Notes under the pieces: generated by a model
Told to the model about the DNA's origin: nothing
Seen by the model: only the letters and a program-made list of their open reading frames with translations
Database searches by the model: none
Shown here: one piece after another, positions 34,026-46,045 of the stretch
How the letters are laid out: each line of letters starts with the position of its first letter
Numbering within the stretch: position 1 is the stretch's first letter
Translations under genes and position numbers: made by a program
DNA from: Lethocerus indicus
Taxonomy: Eukaryota; Arthropoda; Insecta; Hemiptera; Belostomatidae
NCBI GenBank assembly: GCA_019843655.1
Contig: JACDQD010000103.1
Span: 558,001 to 622,000 of the forward strand
DNA: 64,000 bases
Direction of reading: 5' to 3'

Positions 34026-34040
34026 TCACAAAGGGCATTA

Positions 34041-35047
34041 CGTGTCTCGAATCAGAGTTCAGCGAAACGGAGAAAATATCGGGGACGCGTCGGAACGTTC
34101 AAGCAAGAACGGTACTATCTCTAAGATAGAAGAGTTGTAAACCGAAATATATTTACTTATTAACCGATAACCTTGTTCGTAGTGATATTTCCCCGTTCGG
34201 ACAGCCGTTCATTCATTTGCTGACTTAAGTAAAAGAGTCATAAAGTTCTACAAGAAATATCTAAACACGAAGCGCAATATTTATCCATTCCGTCGCTGAG
34301 CGCCAAATGAGCTGCTGTATAACTTCGTGTCCGAAGTTATAATTCAAATTCCGTTCACAGAAACTTTTCTCTGAGTGGTCAGAAAAATTTCAAAGGAAGA
34401 AACAAATTTTAATTTATTAACAGTTCGACATATTATAGCGAAATGTTTCAGAGAGAAGTACAAATTGGAAAACGAATGTGTTAATTCGTGACGATCAAGC
34501 CTCAATAAATACAGTAATATTGCGCAAATTTGTTTGTCCCTAGAGTTATATACCGTGGATGTTATTCGTTGATAGTGCAAGGAAACAACGCAATTTCTTT
34601 ATACGGTATTCATTTTTTCGCACATTCTACAGAAATTCTAATCGCGCGGATATTTTCGTCAGCCCAATATTCGCTATCAATTAATTCCTCCGCTCTTAAA
34701 CGCGAACTAGTCTCGGAGTGCAACAGGAAATTGGATAACGCCCATTGAACTTGTCTACAATTCGCTTCCTCTTCCAAGTGTTGATCTGTGAGGTCTCTTT
34801 CGTCAATCTTCGGAATCAATTTTTTCTTTGGAGGCAACTTTTATAACGGAATTCTGAAGGGGATACTGGAATTATATGAGCTCATCTCGTTGCGAATTGA
34901 AGTAAAACAAATTATTATACGAATAAACGATATTTCAGTCAGCCTTCTTTACTGCTATTCCCGCCCTATTTCTGCTAGTGATAGGTTTGAGACCGCGAAT
35001 TTCCCTATTCTAACAGTTGCCCAGTAACTTAAACATAAAAAACGTAC
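34041..35047. other. No gene seen
   Basis: AT-rich with short frames on both strands. Confidence 0.6.
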
Positions 35048-35320
35048 ACCGTAGATTTGTTGCGCCTCCTCTTTCGCCGGTTCGGTCTTTTGCTAGACCG
35101 GTTTCGACGGCTCGACATCCTCAGTGGCATTTTGGACGTTCTTCGGGCATCCTCACTGCACTGTGTCACTGTCACTTGGTTCTGTCTCCCCACGCACTTT
35201 ACTGAAGATGCGGCAAGACCGGTCTAGAAAAAGACCAAACCGGCGAAAGAGGCGACGGAAACAGAACAAATCCTACGGTATTCCAACCCCTCGCAGACCA
35301 CAGAACAGGTGTGTTAAACT
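35048..35320. repeat. Foldback repeat copy Q
   Basis: Shares the CACTTGGTTCTGTCTCCCCACGC centre with copy U, marking a subfamily. Both cores are damaged. The right terminus is complete (CAGGTGTGTTAAACT). Confidence 0.85.
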
Positions 35321-35805
35321 AAGCACGGACTTTAGATTCGACAAGTCCCTTTCAAAACATAATATCCGGGCTGGAGCCCGGTGGATTGTCGGACTAGAGT
35401 ATTGTAAAATTATATTTTGTAATCGGAGATCTTTCTCTTTTATGTTATATACCGATTGAGTATATTTATATATCTGTTGTTGCACCAAGGCTTGCGATAA
35501 TTTCGACATCTCTAGAGTGTCGGCCCAAGTTTGACTCTGTGTGTACAGAAGCGGGCGCTCTTCTATTTGTCAAAGCCATTAGCGGCTTTTAATGTTCGCA
35601 CTTTTTTCACCAAGAGCAGAATGGGGGGAGCGAATTTACGACTCCGTCTCCGGGGGCTTTTTCAGCAGAACAGACAGAGAAGCCACAACGCCGGACACGT
35701 TAACCCCCGCGGGCCGACCAAAGCATAAATAAAGCAATAAAAAACTCTGTTCTTTCGATTTTCCGCACCCCGGTTTCTGCCTCCAATATGCCCAACTGGC
35801 TCGCC

Positions 35806-35862
35806 AAGAAAAAGCTATTAGAAGATGGCGCCAGCCAAAACCGTTCTAGCAGAATCCAAGAA
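35806..35862 (+). repeat. Degenerate foldback core X
   Basis: CTATTAGAAGATGGCGCCAG then CCAAAACCGTTCTAGCAGAA: a decayed right-arm core with changes in the catalytic positions. Confidence 0.45.
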
Positions 35863-35968
35863 CAAAGAGGATCGAAAATATTCCAGCTAATAATAGACGT
35901 CAGAACGTTTATTTACCGATAAAAAATATAAATCAGAGTCTGATTTAACGCTAAAAACAAAAAGCTTA

Positions 35969-36082
35969 AATACCGTAGATTTCTTGTGTGTCTGTCTCCT
36001 CTCGCCGGTTTGGTCTTTTGCTAGACCGGTTTCGGCCGCTCGCCATCTTCAGTAGCCATCTGTCTGTCGTGCGTATATATTT
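35969..36082 (-). repeat. Foldback solo left arm R
   Basis: Arm from TACCGTAGATTTCTTGTGTG to the core, then a jump to CTGTCTGTCGTGCGTATATA of the centre. The core is intact on the minus strand. Confidence 0.85.
36020..36056 (-). ncRNA. Hammerhead-like motif, solo arm R
   Basis: Consensus form on the minus strand, loop GAGCG. Confidence 0.6.
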
Positions 36083-36490
36083 GACTAACCGGCGTAATAA
36101 TATAATATACAAGCCATTATATTATTGTATCTCCCGCGAAAACAGACAATAAAAGGCTCTCGAACCAATGCCGGCCATTCAGAAACCAGAATAATTCGGA
36201 CGATAGTTAACAATAAAAAGAAAATCTATAATAGACACAGCGCCGGAGTGCTGTGACCTTAACTGGATATATATATATATATTTTGTAGGGGGTGCATAT
36301 ACACCCACCTTTTCCTGGGTTGAGGGAGAAAAACATTGTGTATGGGAGAATGGGAGAAAATATTTCTGTGCGAGGAGGCAAAAAAAGAGGAAATAATAGG
36401 AAAATGCGAAAACTAGTATTGGGTACGCGGGCGTGTGTTTGTGTGGAAAACAGTGACCACCAGACAAGACTTAGATAAATCAGAGAGACA

Positions 36491-36543
36491 GAGGAGGAGG
36501 AGGAGGAGGAGGAGGAGGAGGAGGAGGAGGAGGAGGAGGAGGA
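36491..36543. repeat. (GGA)n microsatellite
   Basis: About 17 units. It gives poly-Arg on one strand and poly-Ser/poly-Leu on the other, so the overlapping open frames are artefacts. Confidence 0.95.
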
Positions 36544-36584
36544 TCCCGAAAGGAAATGTGCTCCCATTGTTCATCTCCTGTACA

Positions 36585-36676
36585 CTTCTATCCCTCTCAC
36601 CCTCCCTCCATCCCATCCCTCTCACCCTCGCTCTCTCTCTCACTCTCACTCTCTCTATCTCTCTCTCTCTCCCTCG
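36585..36676. repeat. CT-rich pyrimidine tract
   Basis: CTCTCT and CCCTCC units, 40 bp after the (GGA)n block on the opposite composition, so a long purine/pyrimidine strand switch occurs here. Confidence 0.9.
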
Positions 36677-37315
36677 AGTCCGGTCCCGGAATCGAAGCGT
36701 TCTCCACCGGAGCCTTTGTTGTCCACAACAATAACAACACCACAAACCGTGAACAAATAGATTTCGGAATAAACGCTTTTCCGTCCTAATTTTCTGACGT
36801 CGAAACAAAATATCTTCTATTCAATTAGCGTCGAATAAAATTGCCGACAATAAAGGAAACCGGCCGGCCATAAAAAAAAAGGAAAAGTACAGCTTATAGA
36901 GAATCTTTGATGGATTATTGATAAAATTACCTAGTTTACTGAGTAAAATACACTTCCATTTTTATAGTTTTTAGATCATCCCCCTTCTGGTCGGCATCTC
37001 AGTGAACGTTCTTCTTTCATATTGCTTAAATTCTGAACTAATTTATTACTAATGGATGAGGGAAGATTTCCGCTCTCAGTTATCACCAACTTGCGGTTGG
37101 ATGGCGGGGTTCCAATCGGAAGTAGATCTCAGTCTCCATTCGGACCGGGTAAGAGTTCCGAGAACGTCGGAAACCACCCGTTCAGGTGGGTTTACAAACA
37201 AGTGATAAATTACGTGGGATGGCGAGGGTTCAAACCCCCCGCCGACTACGCGGTATTACCCCATCTTGCCGAAAGCTATTCATTACTCTTCATGTTGGGC
37301 TCGTTCCTGCCTTTC

Positions 37316-37632
37316 TGATAATGGATGGGTAAGAGAGGAAAGGGATTGAACGAGTGGATTGGGATGAGGGGAAAGGCGGGAGTGGAACTTCAACCGGGAT
37401 TTTGCGACCTCTTCGACTGTCGGTATGTTGAGGTCATGGAGGACATACCGGGGGGAAGCATTAAGGACTTTTGACTGGAATCTCTGGATGCGGGCGATGT
37501 CGGATTTCTCGGCGGTACCCCATAGTTCGATTCCTTAAGTCCGCGTCGGTTTTAATACGGATTCGTAAGTTTCGATGTCCTTTTCAAAAGAGGTCCAAAT
37601 TTACGGTTTAGGTCTATTATTTCCAGTCGGAT
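37316..37632 (-). mobile_element. Jockey-like LINE fragment, minus strand
   Basis: Reverse-strand relative of the 58.2-kb copy: it shares ATAATGGATGGGTAAGAGAG, the CTGTCGGTATGTTGAGGTCA block and the LWG segment (CCCCATAGTTCGA). The 3' UTR is absent and the upper end is diverged. Several indels. Confidence 0.7.
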
Positions 37633-40600
37633 GTGGGGGTTTCCATCCACCGGGAATACCGGGAACGTTCCTATGTTCTGTCGGATTGGAAAATATCTAA
37701 TCTGAAACATCTGATATCGTCACCGGTAGTGTGAAGGCGTCACCGAGGACGAGGTGACAAATTAGCTATGGTGTGGGGGGCATGGAGGGGCGCCACACTT
37801 CTGGCAACATTTAAACAGCTCTCTATATATAAACCTTGCAGCGAGGGCCAACTCGAGGGCTGGGCGAGCCGGCGGGAAACGAATCGATAACGCGGCCCAT
37901 CGAATAAGTGCATCGTCGCCCAACCAATATTGACGGACAGCCCGCAGTCAATATTAAAATATATTCGAAAATAACATTCAGCGCTCATGCAAGGACGGCG
38001 CCGTGCAAAAATTGAAATTGGCCCGGCTTAAGGCCAATTTTACACAAAACAATTTAAAAAAAAAATATCAGGAAGTCAACAGATGCCAAAAATTACTCGG
38101 ACAGACGGGCGATACAACTGAACTATGTTTAAAAAATATTACTATAGACTCCTATACTGAAACCAATCTCGACTTTCGGACCCGAATCGTCAAATATTAA
38201 TAGAATTAAAAAAAATACAGTCAGGAAAATAACTAACTGCATCCATTTTGATGACGGCCTTGGAACACAAAAATAAAACACACAATCCTAATCTTACGAG
38301 CCTGAAAAGGCCACATGATTTCAACTTACTAGGAAAATAAATAAAATTGAAAAAGTGGGGGAAAAGCCAGTTCATTTCCATTAATATATTCCATTGTTAT
38401 TGCTATAACTTATAATGCAGAAGGGTACAGTAAGGTAGGAAACCCTACCTAGAATTTAAGCATTTAGATTCAGGATAGGAAAAAATAAAATAAAAATAAT
38501 ATATTCCATTAATTATTATTGATTGAATTGATCGTATTTTTCAATAAAACAGTTAAAGGTAGGACGAGTGCACGAAGTGATCGTGTATTTTTCGTGTTAT
38601 CGGCTAAAGTCAGAGTTCGATCTTTATTTATCCAATTGCAGACTGTACACGTCGGTTCACTTTTTTGTTCGAGTCGCCCCCCCCCCGGTCGAGATTTAAT
38701 TTCTGTCGTTTAACTGGCTACCGGCCAGACTGTTCGGGGCGGTGTGTTTTCAGTCGACTTAATTTTATAAAATGCCTCCATTTGTATTTTCCCCGCGGGA
38801 AATTGCACGCTAAGTCCTATCGTTAATTCGGAGCGGCGTCAATTCGCTGCTACAAGTCGGTATAAGTCGCTTTTACCGCTTTTAATTGTAGCGACATTAG
38901 ACTGTGTTTCGCTTCGACGCAAAATATTTCGAGTGTAATTCAAAGCCGCACGGTTGTAACACAATATTGAATAAATTGAACAGCGCTTCGGTTCTGAACT
39001 AGACTAGTTTCGGCTTTTCGCCATCGCCAGTAGCCTTCCTCCCAACAAACCTAGCCGTTCCAGTTACTTCCGAATGTCTAAATCTGAATGTCACTAAGTA
39101 TCTTTTTTGCTAGATCCAAATAAATATTTATAGATGTTCCCACTTAGCCAAATATTTGGACTGGATTTAGATTAAACTATTTATATTAGACTGTTAGCAA
39201 CGGATTGATACTGGTGAATTAGATTCGGCCGTATCCTTATTTTTCAACAAAACATTCTCAATCTGTGGATAATACCTATTATAATATGTATTCGACAATG
39301 TCTTGTTAACGAAATTATTCTGCGTAACCCGCGGAGTGGGTTTGGAACGCGAGGCTTTCCTTTGACGTCCTCGTTCACTTCTCGAGATTCCCAACCGCCC
39401 TTTGATGTTAATACGGAGCTCGCGAAACGTCTTCTGTTGACAGAATTCTATAGGGAATTATCACAATGTATTGTAGCAGCGTTAAACCTAGGCCTGCGTC
39501 GAGATCCTGCGACGAGTTCAAAGTGAGTATTTCTGCCCGTGGAACTAGACGTTGAAGCACTGATCTGAAATTTAGATTCAAATTTGGATTCTCAGAACGC
39601 TGTCTATTGTCGTATTGATTTGTTAAATAGGGCCACGGTTTAACCCCTTAACCCTACGATTTACGTTCGAGAATCTTGGGCCGGATGAATGCTGTAAACA
39701 GCACGAACGAGGATCGTGATCTATTCCCATTATCTGTTCGTATCGTAATCAGTTTCAAGTTATTCACGGTCACATCCGCGCATCGAAATTTACTTTCATA
39801 AATTCTAGAGAAGCGACCCCGAGCGAGATGTTCTCAGGAAACGACGGCTTCAACAGCATCAGAATTGAGAACGTCAAAACCTTGTAGAGTTTGCCAAAAA
39901 AAATTTAAAAAAATAAAAAACGTAGAGAAACAACGCGGGAGTGTAAGAAGTGCAAAGTTCCTTTGCATCTACCATCTTATTAATTTTGTATTACTGATTT
40001 TTTTATAAATAAATTTTTAATACTGCTTGCGTCTACCACAATTATTGCATCGGGCTGTAATTACTTATTAAATATTCATCAAATATTTATAATTTTAAGA
40101 GAGCGCCGCCCGTAATGTACACTTTAGGCCCGATCATCGTACACGGGCTGTGCCCGTAGTTTTTCGGTAGAGGATCGAGAAACTCTGCGACCGAATACGG
40201 TGTAGTTTTATGTACATCGAGGTTCATAACTGTGATGTATCTCGGAATTTGTATCTGTGCTGCGGGTTATTGTGCGGGTCTGCGGTTAGGGTTGAGGTAG
40301 CAATACGGACGGCCTGAAGATGATGTCCATCCACAGGTTTAACGGCCACTCTTGCCAACCCCCGGTGTTCGGTTTATGGCTGCACCTTCAGCAATTTCAT
40401 TCAATATCCCGGGTTCTTCCCGGGGTCCTACTGGGGCCCGGCACGGTTGATTTATTCCAGTCGTTATATAACATCAACAAGGGATGGAGGGAGGAAGGGT
40501 CCACTCCCCCCTCGTTTCGGTATATACCCGTATACGGTCCTTCCTACTTCTTTATATTCAATTATAACATATATTGAAATAATAGTTCATCCCCTTTTCC

Positions 40601-40646
40601 GGGTGTATACATTGAGTATAAAGGTATCGTTTCGCTGAAAATATTC
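37633..40646. other. No gene seen
   Basis: Nothing coding recognised. TTAACCCCTTAACCCTACG at 39643 resembles a single piggyBac-type end without a partner. Confidence 0.5.
38998..39034 (-). ncRNA. Distant hammerhead-like relative with paired change in stem III
   Basis: Minus strand: GCTA, CTGGCGA, T, GGC-GAAAA-GCC, GAAA, CT/AG, TC, TAGT. Stem III is ACU/AGU instead of ACC/GGU, a compensated change. The core has G at the A6 position, so activity is doubtful. The flanks do not match the foldback family. Confidence 0.45.
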
Positions 40647-40650
40647 TTAA

Positions 40651-41252
40651 CCCCTTAGCGTTTGAGCTCGAGTTGATTCCAGCGGAGTTGTATTTTACGC
40701 CGCTATAATTTTTCACACTCGAATATAATCTGAGAATTGAAAATAACAATGTGAAAGCTAAGAAAAAAAATCGTTTTATCGTTATTCATCGTATAAATAG
40801 GATTGTAATCTATAACGCTTATTTATTCGAGAATAAAATAAGAAAAAAGAAACTCCCACAAGAAATATAAAAGGGATAGCGAAGGAAAAAGGAAAAGAAA
40901 AGAGTCGTTACACGTGTAATACTTGTATGTGCTGCTGCACCCTGCTTCGAAATATATCGCGCGAAAGAAAATTTCGAATAATTTTTTCAAATAAATACCA
41001 GTATTATTATTATTATTTCCGTTATAAACGTATAAATGGATATTTTCACCGATAAAAATATGTTTTTTTGTCGAAATAGCGATTCGAAAAGAAAGATCAA
41101 GGATCAAAGTCCAAAATTAAAATAAATGTTTCGATTAATTTTGTATTTTTATTTTTTTTGCCAAGACAGTGTTCTAAAGTGTGCTTTTTTACGTTAAAAA
41201 AAATTGATTTTTGGTGGCCGGTTTTTCCCAAAAAAATCTGCGCGTTAAGGGG
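40651..41252. mobile_element. piggyBac-like non-autonomous element, 602 bp
   Basis: The ends CCCCTTAGCG and CCCCTTAACG (reverse complement) are flanked by TTAA at 40647-40650 and 41253-41256. A diverged duplicate of the flanks near 42295 carries GAAAATATTCTTAATCTCAA with a single TTAA and no insert. This shows that the element entered at TTAA and duplicated it, the hallmark of piggyBac transposition. No transposase is encoded; open frames inside are AT-rich and unconvincing. Confidence 0.8.
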
Positions 41253-41365
41253 TTAATCTTAAGAAAATATAAGCATAGGTTGAGGTGGTTAAAAAGAGTT
41301 GCAGAAAGTTTTTACGGACTTTCAGAGTTTCAACTGTATTGACTTTAATCTATATTCGTATCGGT

Positions 41366-43041
41366 CTTTGCTACTTCGAGATATTCAATTATAATATCGG
41401 AATCGATTGTGCGGTTAGAAATAGTTTAAAATTTTAGTTGGGATTACAGAATGATTGGATCTTGGAGGAGTTGGACTGCATGAGAACAATTCTTCTGAAC
41501 ACTCTGAAATGGAACAATACATGCAATTTTGAATTTGCCAAATTGATAAAAAAATGTTGCTAAACACAGAATAGCGTTAATTAACTCCAAAAACCTTATA
41601 AATGTAATATAGGGCTGCATTGAAATTGTTTGCCTCCATTTTTTTTCCCGAATCAAACATCACGTATAAACTGTGCACATTTCGTGGGACAATATTGGTC
41701 GGGGCGTTCAATATCGGGTACTGCGAACAGGGGCCCTTTTTGTAGGGCTTAAGTGACGGCCGAATGTTCGAAACGGGTTTTTGGGCTATTAAAAAACGCA
41801 GAAAAACAATTTAACGCCGGCTCGTGATCCGAAAGACAGAGAAGAAACTAACCGTTCGTTCATGTGTTCAACGATCCTTGTGGTAGCACGTAGCTACAAT
41901 AGGAAGATGCGCCGTTCCTGTCCTAGTATTACATTTCATTTTATGCATTCTACGTGATAATAGAAGCCGAATTGTAGATTTGATGAGTTTTCTCGATCCG
42001 TCTACCCCTTAGGGTCATGAACGGACGATTCATTTCATCCCCGATATCAAAATTAACATATTGCTAAAAAACAATTACCCGAGAAGTAGGAAGAAGAATG
42101 AAAAGTTACTAAACAGTAGAACACATTAATTACTTCTACAGAACTTTGTACAAAATCCAAAGTTTAAAATAACCCTGTTATTCTTGTTTTACATAATCCT
42201 CCTGCAACTTATAGTGTGAGAAGTTTCAGCACTAAATTTCTATTTCGGAGAATTCCTCCCTTTCAAAATTCAGTATAAAGGTAAAAGATCTTTGCGCTGA
42301 AAATATTCTTAATCTCAAGAAAATATAAGCATAAATTGGACCAGTTAAATAGAGATAAGGGAAGTTTTTACAGACACTTTTCAGAGTTTCGGGATAAGCG
42401 GACAAAATGTATTAACTTTAATCTATATTCGTATTAAACGCTTTTAAAATATTACGAAACAGTGTTGAAATTAAAAAATACTATTGCTGTATAAAAACTG
42501 TCCCCTCTCCTACCACGAAATGCGCCAGTTATTTATCCGCAAAACCATTTACTTAAGCGCTGATTTATTTCCTTATTTATTTTCTTACATACTTCCTTAT
42601 TTATTAACCTAATATTTTATTTGAAATTGAATTCATGTCAGCACGTTAATCCGTAAATTAGGGTCAATTGTAAATACCTGTTAATAGAAAGAAACATACT
42701 TAAACTTTATGCGGGAGAAGAAAAGAAAACGCATAAAGAGAATCGGAATAATTATATTTGGATTTAACGTGAGACTATTTTCGATTGCAAACCAAAACCA
42801 TTTTACAATGTTTAAATATTTTTTTCAAGGAAGACCTGTGTTTACGTGTAATTGAATAATCGACATATATCGGTAATGTCAAATATTCTGTACGATCTTA
42901 AACATGACTCACATATTTATTGCCTAATATTTCAATCAAATTTGAAATTGAATTTATTATCTGAGCTTTTGTCGGGAAATACCGGTTGAGTAATGAACTA
43001 CCGAACTGAATTATAATGACTGAAAATTCGTCTAAAATATT
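41366..43041. other. No gene seen
   Basis: AT-rich; holds the empty-site duplicate at 42270. Confidence 0.6.
42270..42445 (+). repeat. Duplicate of the piggyBac target locus (empty site)
   Basis: Matches 40610-40650 joined to 41253-41365 (AGTATAAAGGT, GCTGAAAATATTCTTAA, AAGAAAATATAAGCATA, CTTTAATCTATATTCGTAT). It is either a local segmental duplication or two copies of an unnamed dispersed repeat. Confidence 0.7.
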
Positions 43042-43246
43042 AGTTTAACGTACCTATTTTGTGCAAATAGGTAGTCGGTAGACAGTGCAAATGACAGTGA
43101 CAGTGCAGTGAGGATGCCCGAAAGACATTCAAAGTGCCGAAAGTGACTAACAGCGCTACTGAAGATGGCGAGCGGCCGAAACCGGGGTCTAGCAAAAGAC
43201 CGAACCGGCGAGAGGAGACAGAAACACAACATATCTACGGTATTTA
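43042..43246. repeat. Foldback repeat copy S
   Basis: The left arm is reduced to its tip (AGTTTAACGTACCTATTTTG), then a nearly full right arm. A further tip-like piece (AGACAGACGGAAAAACAC, AAATCTACGGT) lies at 43324-43352. Confidence 0.85.
43155..43193 (+). ncRNA. Hammerhead-like motif with 2-nt stem III loop, copy S
   Basis: As the consensus but GAAACC-GG-GGTC: two extra G sit exactly at the stem III turn, giving a closed ACC/GGU stem with a loop instead of a loop-less one. Confidence 0.6.
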
Positions 43247-44342
43247 AGCTCTTTGTTTGTAGCGTTATGTCAGATTCTGATTTATATTTTGTCAGTTAAT
43301 AAGCGTTTTAACGTCTATTGTTAGACAGACGGAAAAACACTAAATCTACGGTCGACTAAAATATGTTTTGCGGTTCTCGGCGCCCTTTAAATCCAAAAAT
43401 GTTCACGAAGGGACAAAAATACGTCAAAAGGGATAATCGAGGAACCGGATAAAAATTTTCCCTTATTGAAATCCGAGTTTCGAATAAAAGTTACGAAAAC
43501 AAAGCCGGTTTGGGGGGTGAAAGAGCGGAGGGGGTCGGTAATATTTATTGCGCTAATATAATTCCGGGCTGAAAATATAAAAGAAAGAAAGACATAATAA
43601 AGAACGAAAACTGGAAGCTGCGGAACTAGGAGCAATTGAATGGGATATTTAACTCGTTGTGGAAGCGTCGGTTGGCCAACGACTCCCTCCAGAACAAAGA
43701 CGCCCTGGGAAAGGCTCGTCGATGAAAAATGATATTCATCCGAGCGAAATATCCTTTCCCCCCCCCCCGAGCGATTTTTTTATTGTTGCCCGACCGTTTT
43801 AAAAAAAAAATCCTATGCCTCGCCCCGGCAATAATTTCACTCCGGAAATGAAAACTCCAGGCGGTCCGCGTTCCCTAATAAAATATAGGGAAGAAAATAC
43901 TTGCGCTTCCGCCGTTCGGTCGGACGGATTCAGAAACGCGATATAAATCCAACGGTCGGAAAATTCGGCCATCGGTAACAACGCTAGGTTTTTCCTCTTG
44001 TCCTTAGAAAAGAAAATTGATCGCCGCCTATTTCTTTATAATAATTTTATTGCAGCGCTCTCTCTTTGAAAGCGTACTCTTTCACTGTTCCAGGTAAAAA
44101 TTTCAGATTAGACCTGCTGATTGTAATTTCGGGTGTATTTTTAGAAATACCAATTAAATAAATACTTAAATACTGTGATCTGTTTACACTTATTAAACAT
44201 CGAGCTGTACTTACTGAGAAAGCGACTAGTTATAGAAATTGGTCCTGCTTAGGACCTAAGTTAAGGATTTAAGGTATTAAAATTGTGTGTAAGGAATGAA
44301 AATCGAAACAATAAAGGTCCTAAGGGATACTTTAACAGTAAA

Positions 44343-44681
44343 ATACACCTGTTCTGTGGTCTGCGAGGGGTTCGAATACCGCAGGTTTGTGGTGTTTCTG
44401 TCTCCTCTCGCCGGTCTGGTCTTTCGCCAGATCGGTTGCGGCCGCTCGCCGTCTTCAGTAGCGCTGTGTCAGTAACTGTCGGCACTTTGGATGTTTTTCG
44501 GGGGCATCCTCACTGCACTGTGTCACTGTCACTTGTACTGTGGCGTTTGTCAGTTTGTCGTGTGTACATATATATACAAACAGTGACTAACACCGCTACT
44601 GAAGATGGCGAGCGGCCGAAACCGGTCTAGCAAAAGACCAAACCGGCGAGAGGAGACAGAAACACCACAAGCCTACGGTTT
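44343..44681. repeat. Foldback repeat copy T
   Basis: Both arms and a short TATATATACA centre. The right core is intact; the left core has GCAA instead of GAAA. The outer right end stops after GCCTACGGTT. Confidence 0.9.
44595..44631 (+). ncRNA. Hammerhead-like motif, copy T right arm
   Basis: Consensus form on the plus strand, loop GAGCG. Confidence 0.65.
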
Positions 44682-44974
44682 AACGGTAAAAATAGAGAAT
44701 ATTTTTTAAAATTTCAGTTTAAATCAGCGACATATTCGTTTTATATTTGAATCTCGATGAGTGCATTAAAACAAAACGTTTACAATATATAAGTTATTCT
44801 CAAGAGTGCTAAGAGCGGCCGCGACCAGAGGTAAAAAGAAATAAAAAACGTATTAATATCTACGTTACAATGCACACACGTGAGACCTACGGATATAAAT
44901 AGCCCTAGAATCCTCCTATTATTCAAGTCCTAGAGCTTTGCCCTTGCTCACAGAGTTTAAATTAGTCTAGTAAT

Positions 44975-45145
44975 TCCTTGCAATCTGAGCGGAACAAATC
45001 TTCTTACTAGAGACAAATTTTAACTAGTAATTTAAGCCCCTAGTAACAGGAAGTAAGTACACTACTTAAAAACTATTTCAGGACTAACAACAGGGCTTAG
45101 AGTTTGGGAGAAACTGGGGTCGACGACCCCCCCCCCCCCAGGAGC
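44975..45145. repeat. Second member of the same dispersed repeat
   Basis: Partner of 31735-31930, followed by a poly-C run. No coding or terminal repeats seen. Confidence 0.45.
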
Positions 45146-45186
45146 AAAGGAAGTTAATTATTCTATTTGACATTATATAGTAGATA

Positions 45187-45484
45187 CAGTATCGTAGGTT
45201 TGTGGTTTTTCTGTCTCCTCTCGCTGGTCTGGTCTTTCGCTAGACCGGTTTCGGCTGCTCGCCGTCTTCAGTAGCGGTGTCAGTCACTTGTCGGCACTTT
45301 GGGTGTTCTTCGGGCATCCTCACTGCACTGTCATTTGGTTCTGTCTCCCCACGCAGCTACTGAAGATGCGGCGAGAGGCCGAAACCGGTCTAGTAAAGAC
45401 CGAACCGGCGAGAGGAAGACAGAAACACCACAAAACCTACGGTATTCCAACCCCTCGCAGACCACAAAACAGGTATGTTAAACT
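45187..45484. repeat. Foldback repeat copy U, two cores
   Basis: Left core intact; right core has two extra bases between CTGAAGA and stem II. It shares its centre with copy Q. The right terminus is complete, GGTATGTTAAACT. Confidence 0.9.
45239..45275 (-). ncRNA. Hammerhead-like motif, copy U left arm
   Basis: Intact on the minus strand, extra base C, loop GAGCA. The right-arm counterpart at 45356-45394 has TGC instead of a single pyrimidine before stem II. Confidence 0.6.
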
Positions 45485-46045
45485 ATTATTTATGTATTGC
45501 TGTAACGATTTAAAACAATCTGTTTATTTATTTATCATTTCAAGTAAAGATACCCAGAATTTTGAACACGTTATTGGAATAAATAAATATGGGAATAATG
45601 TTCTGAATTTTTGAGGGAGGAAATTATGAAAGGCGTCTTAATTTAAATTGAAGCGCTAATTCCACTGTCACCGAATCCAAATGGAAACTGGGCTAGTTTG
45701 CATTAAAAATAGGTATTTAAGAAAGGTCGTCTGATTTCGTATCGAATCTGGATTAAATACCAGCTCAAATTATTATTACCTCAGGTTTGAATTATGTTCG
45801 ATTTTATGTAAAAACTGTATTACTTGTCACTGAGGTAATTACACGGTTCTGTATCTCGGTCTGTTAAGACGGCGGCGGTCGTGTCTTATGTGGGTTAGGT
45901 TTAAAATTCCAATATTTTAGAGGGAATATATCCCCCATTGAACTAGTAGATACAGTTCTACTAAGTGGTGAAATATAGTCCCACCACGTGCAATTAACCC
46001 GGTTTCGAATAATTTTGAAATTTCCCAGTCGTAAATGCGACATAC

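Noticed and set aside
36435..36808. Arg-, Ser- and Leu-run proteins on both strands
   Set aside because: They are translations of the (GGA)n and CT-rich tracts.
39643..39662. Second piggyBac end (TTAACCCCTTAACCC)
   Set aside because: No inverted partner or second TTAA-flanked end found within several kb.
43387..43635. Hydrophobic minus-strand frame resembling a membrane protein
   Set aside because: Hydrophobicity follows from local A/T-rich composition; no conserved motif or splice sites.
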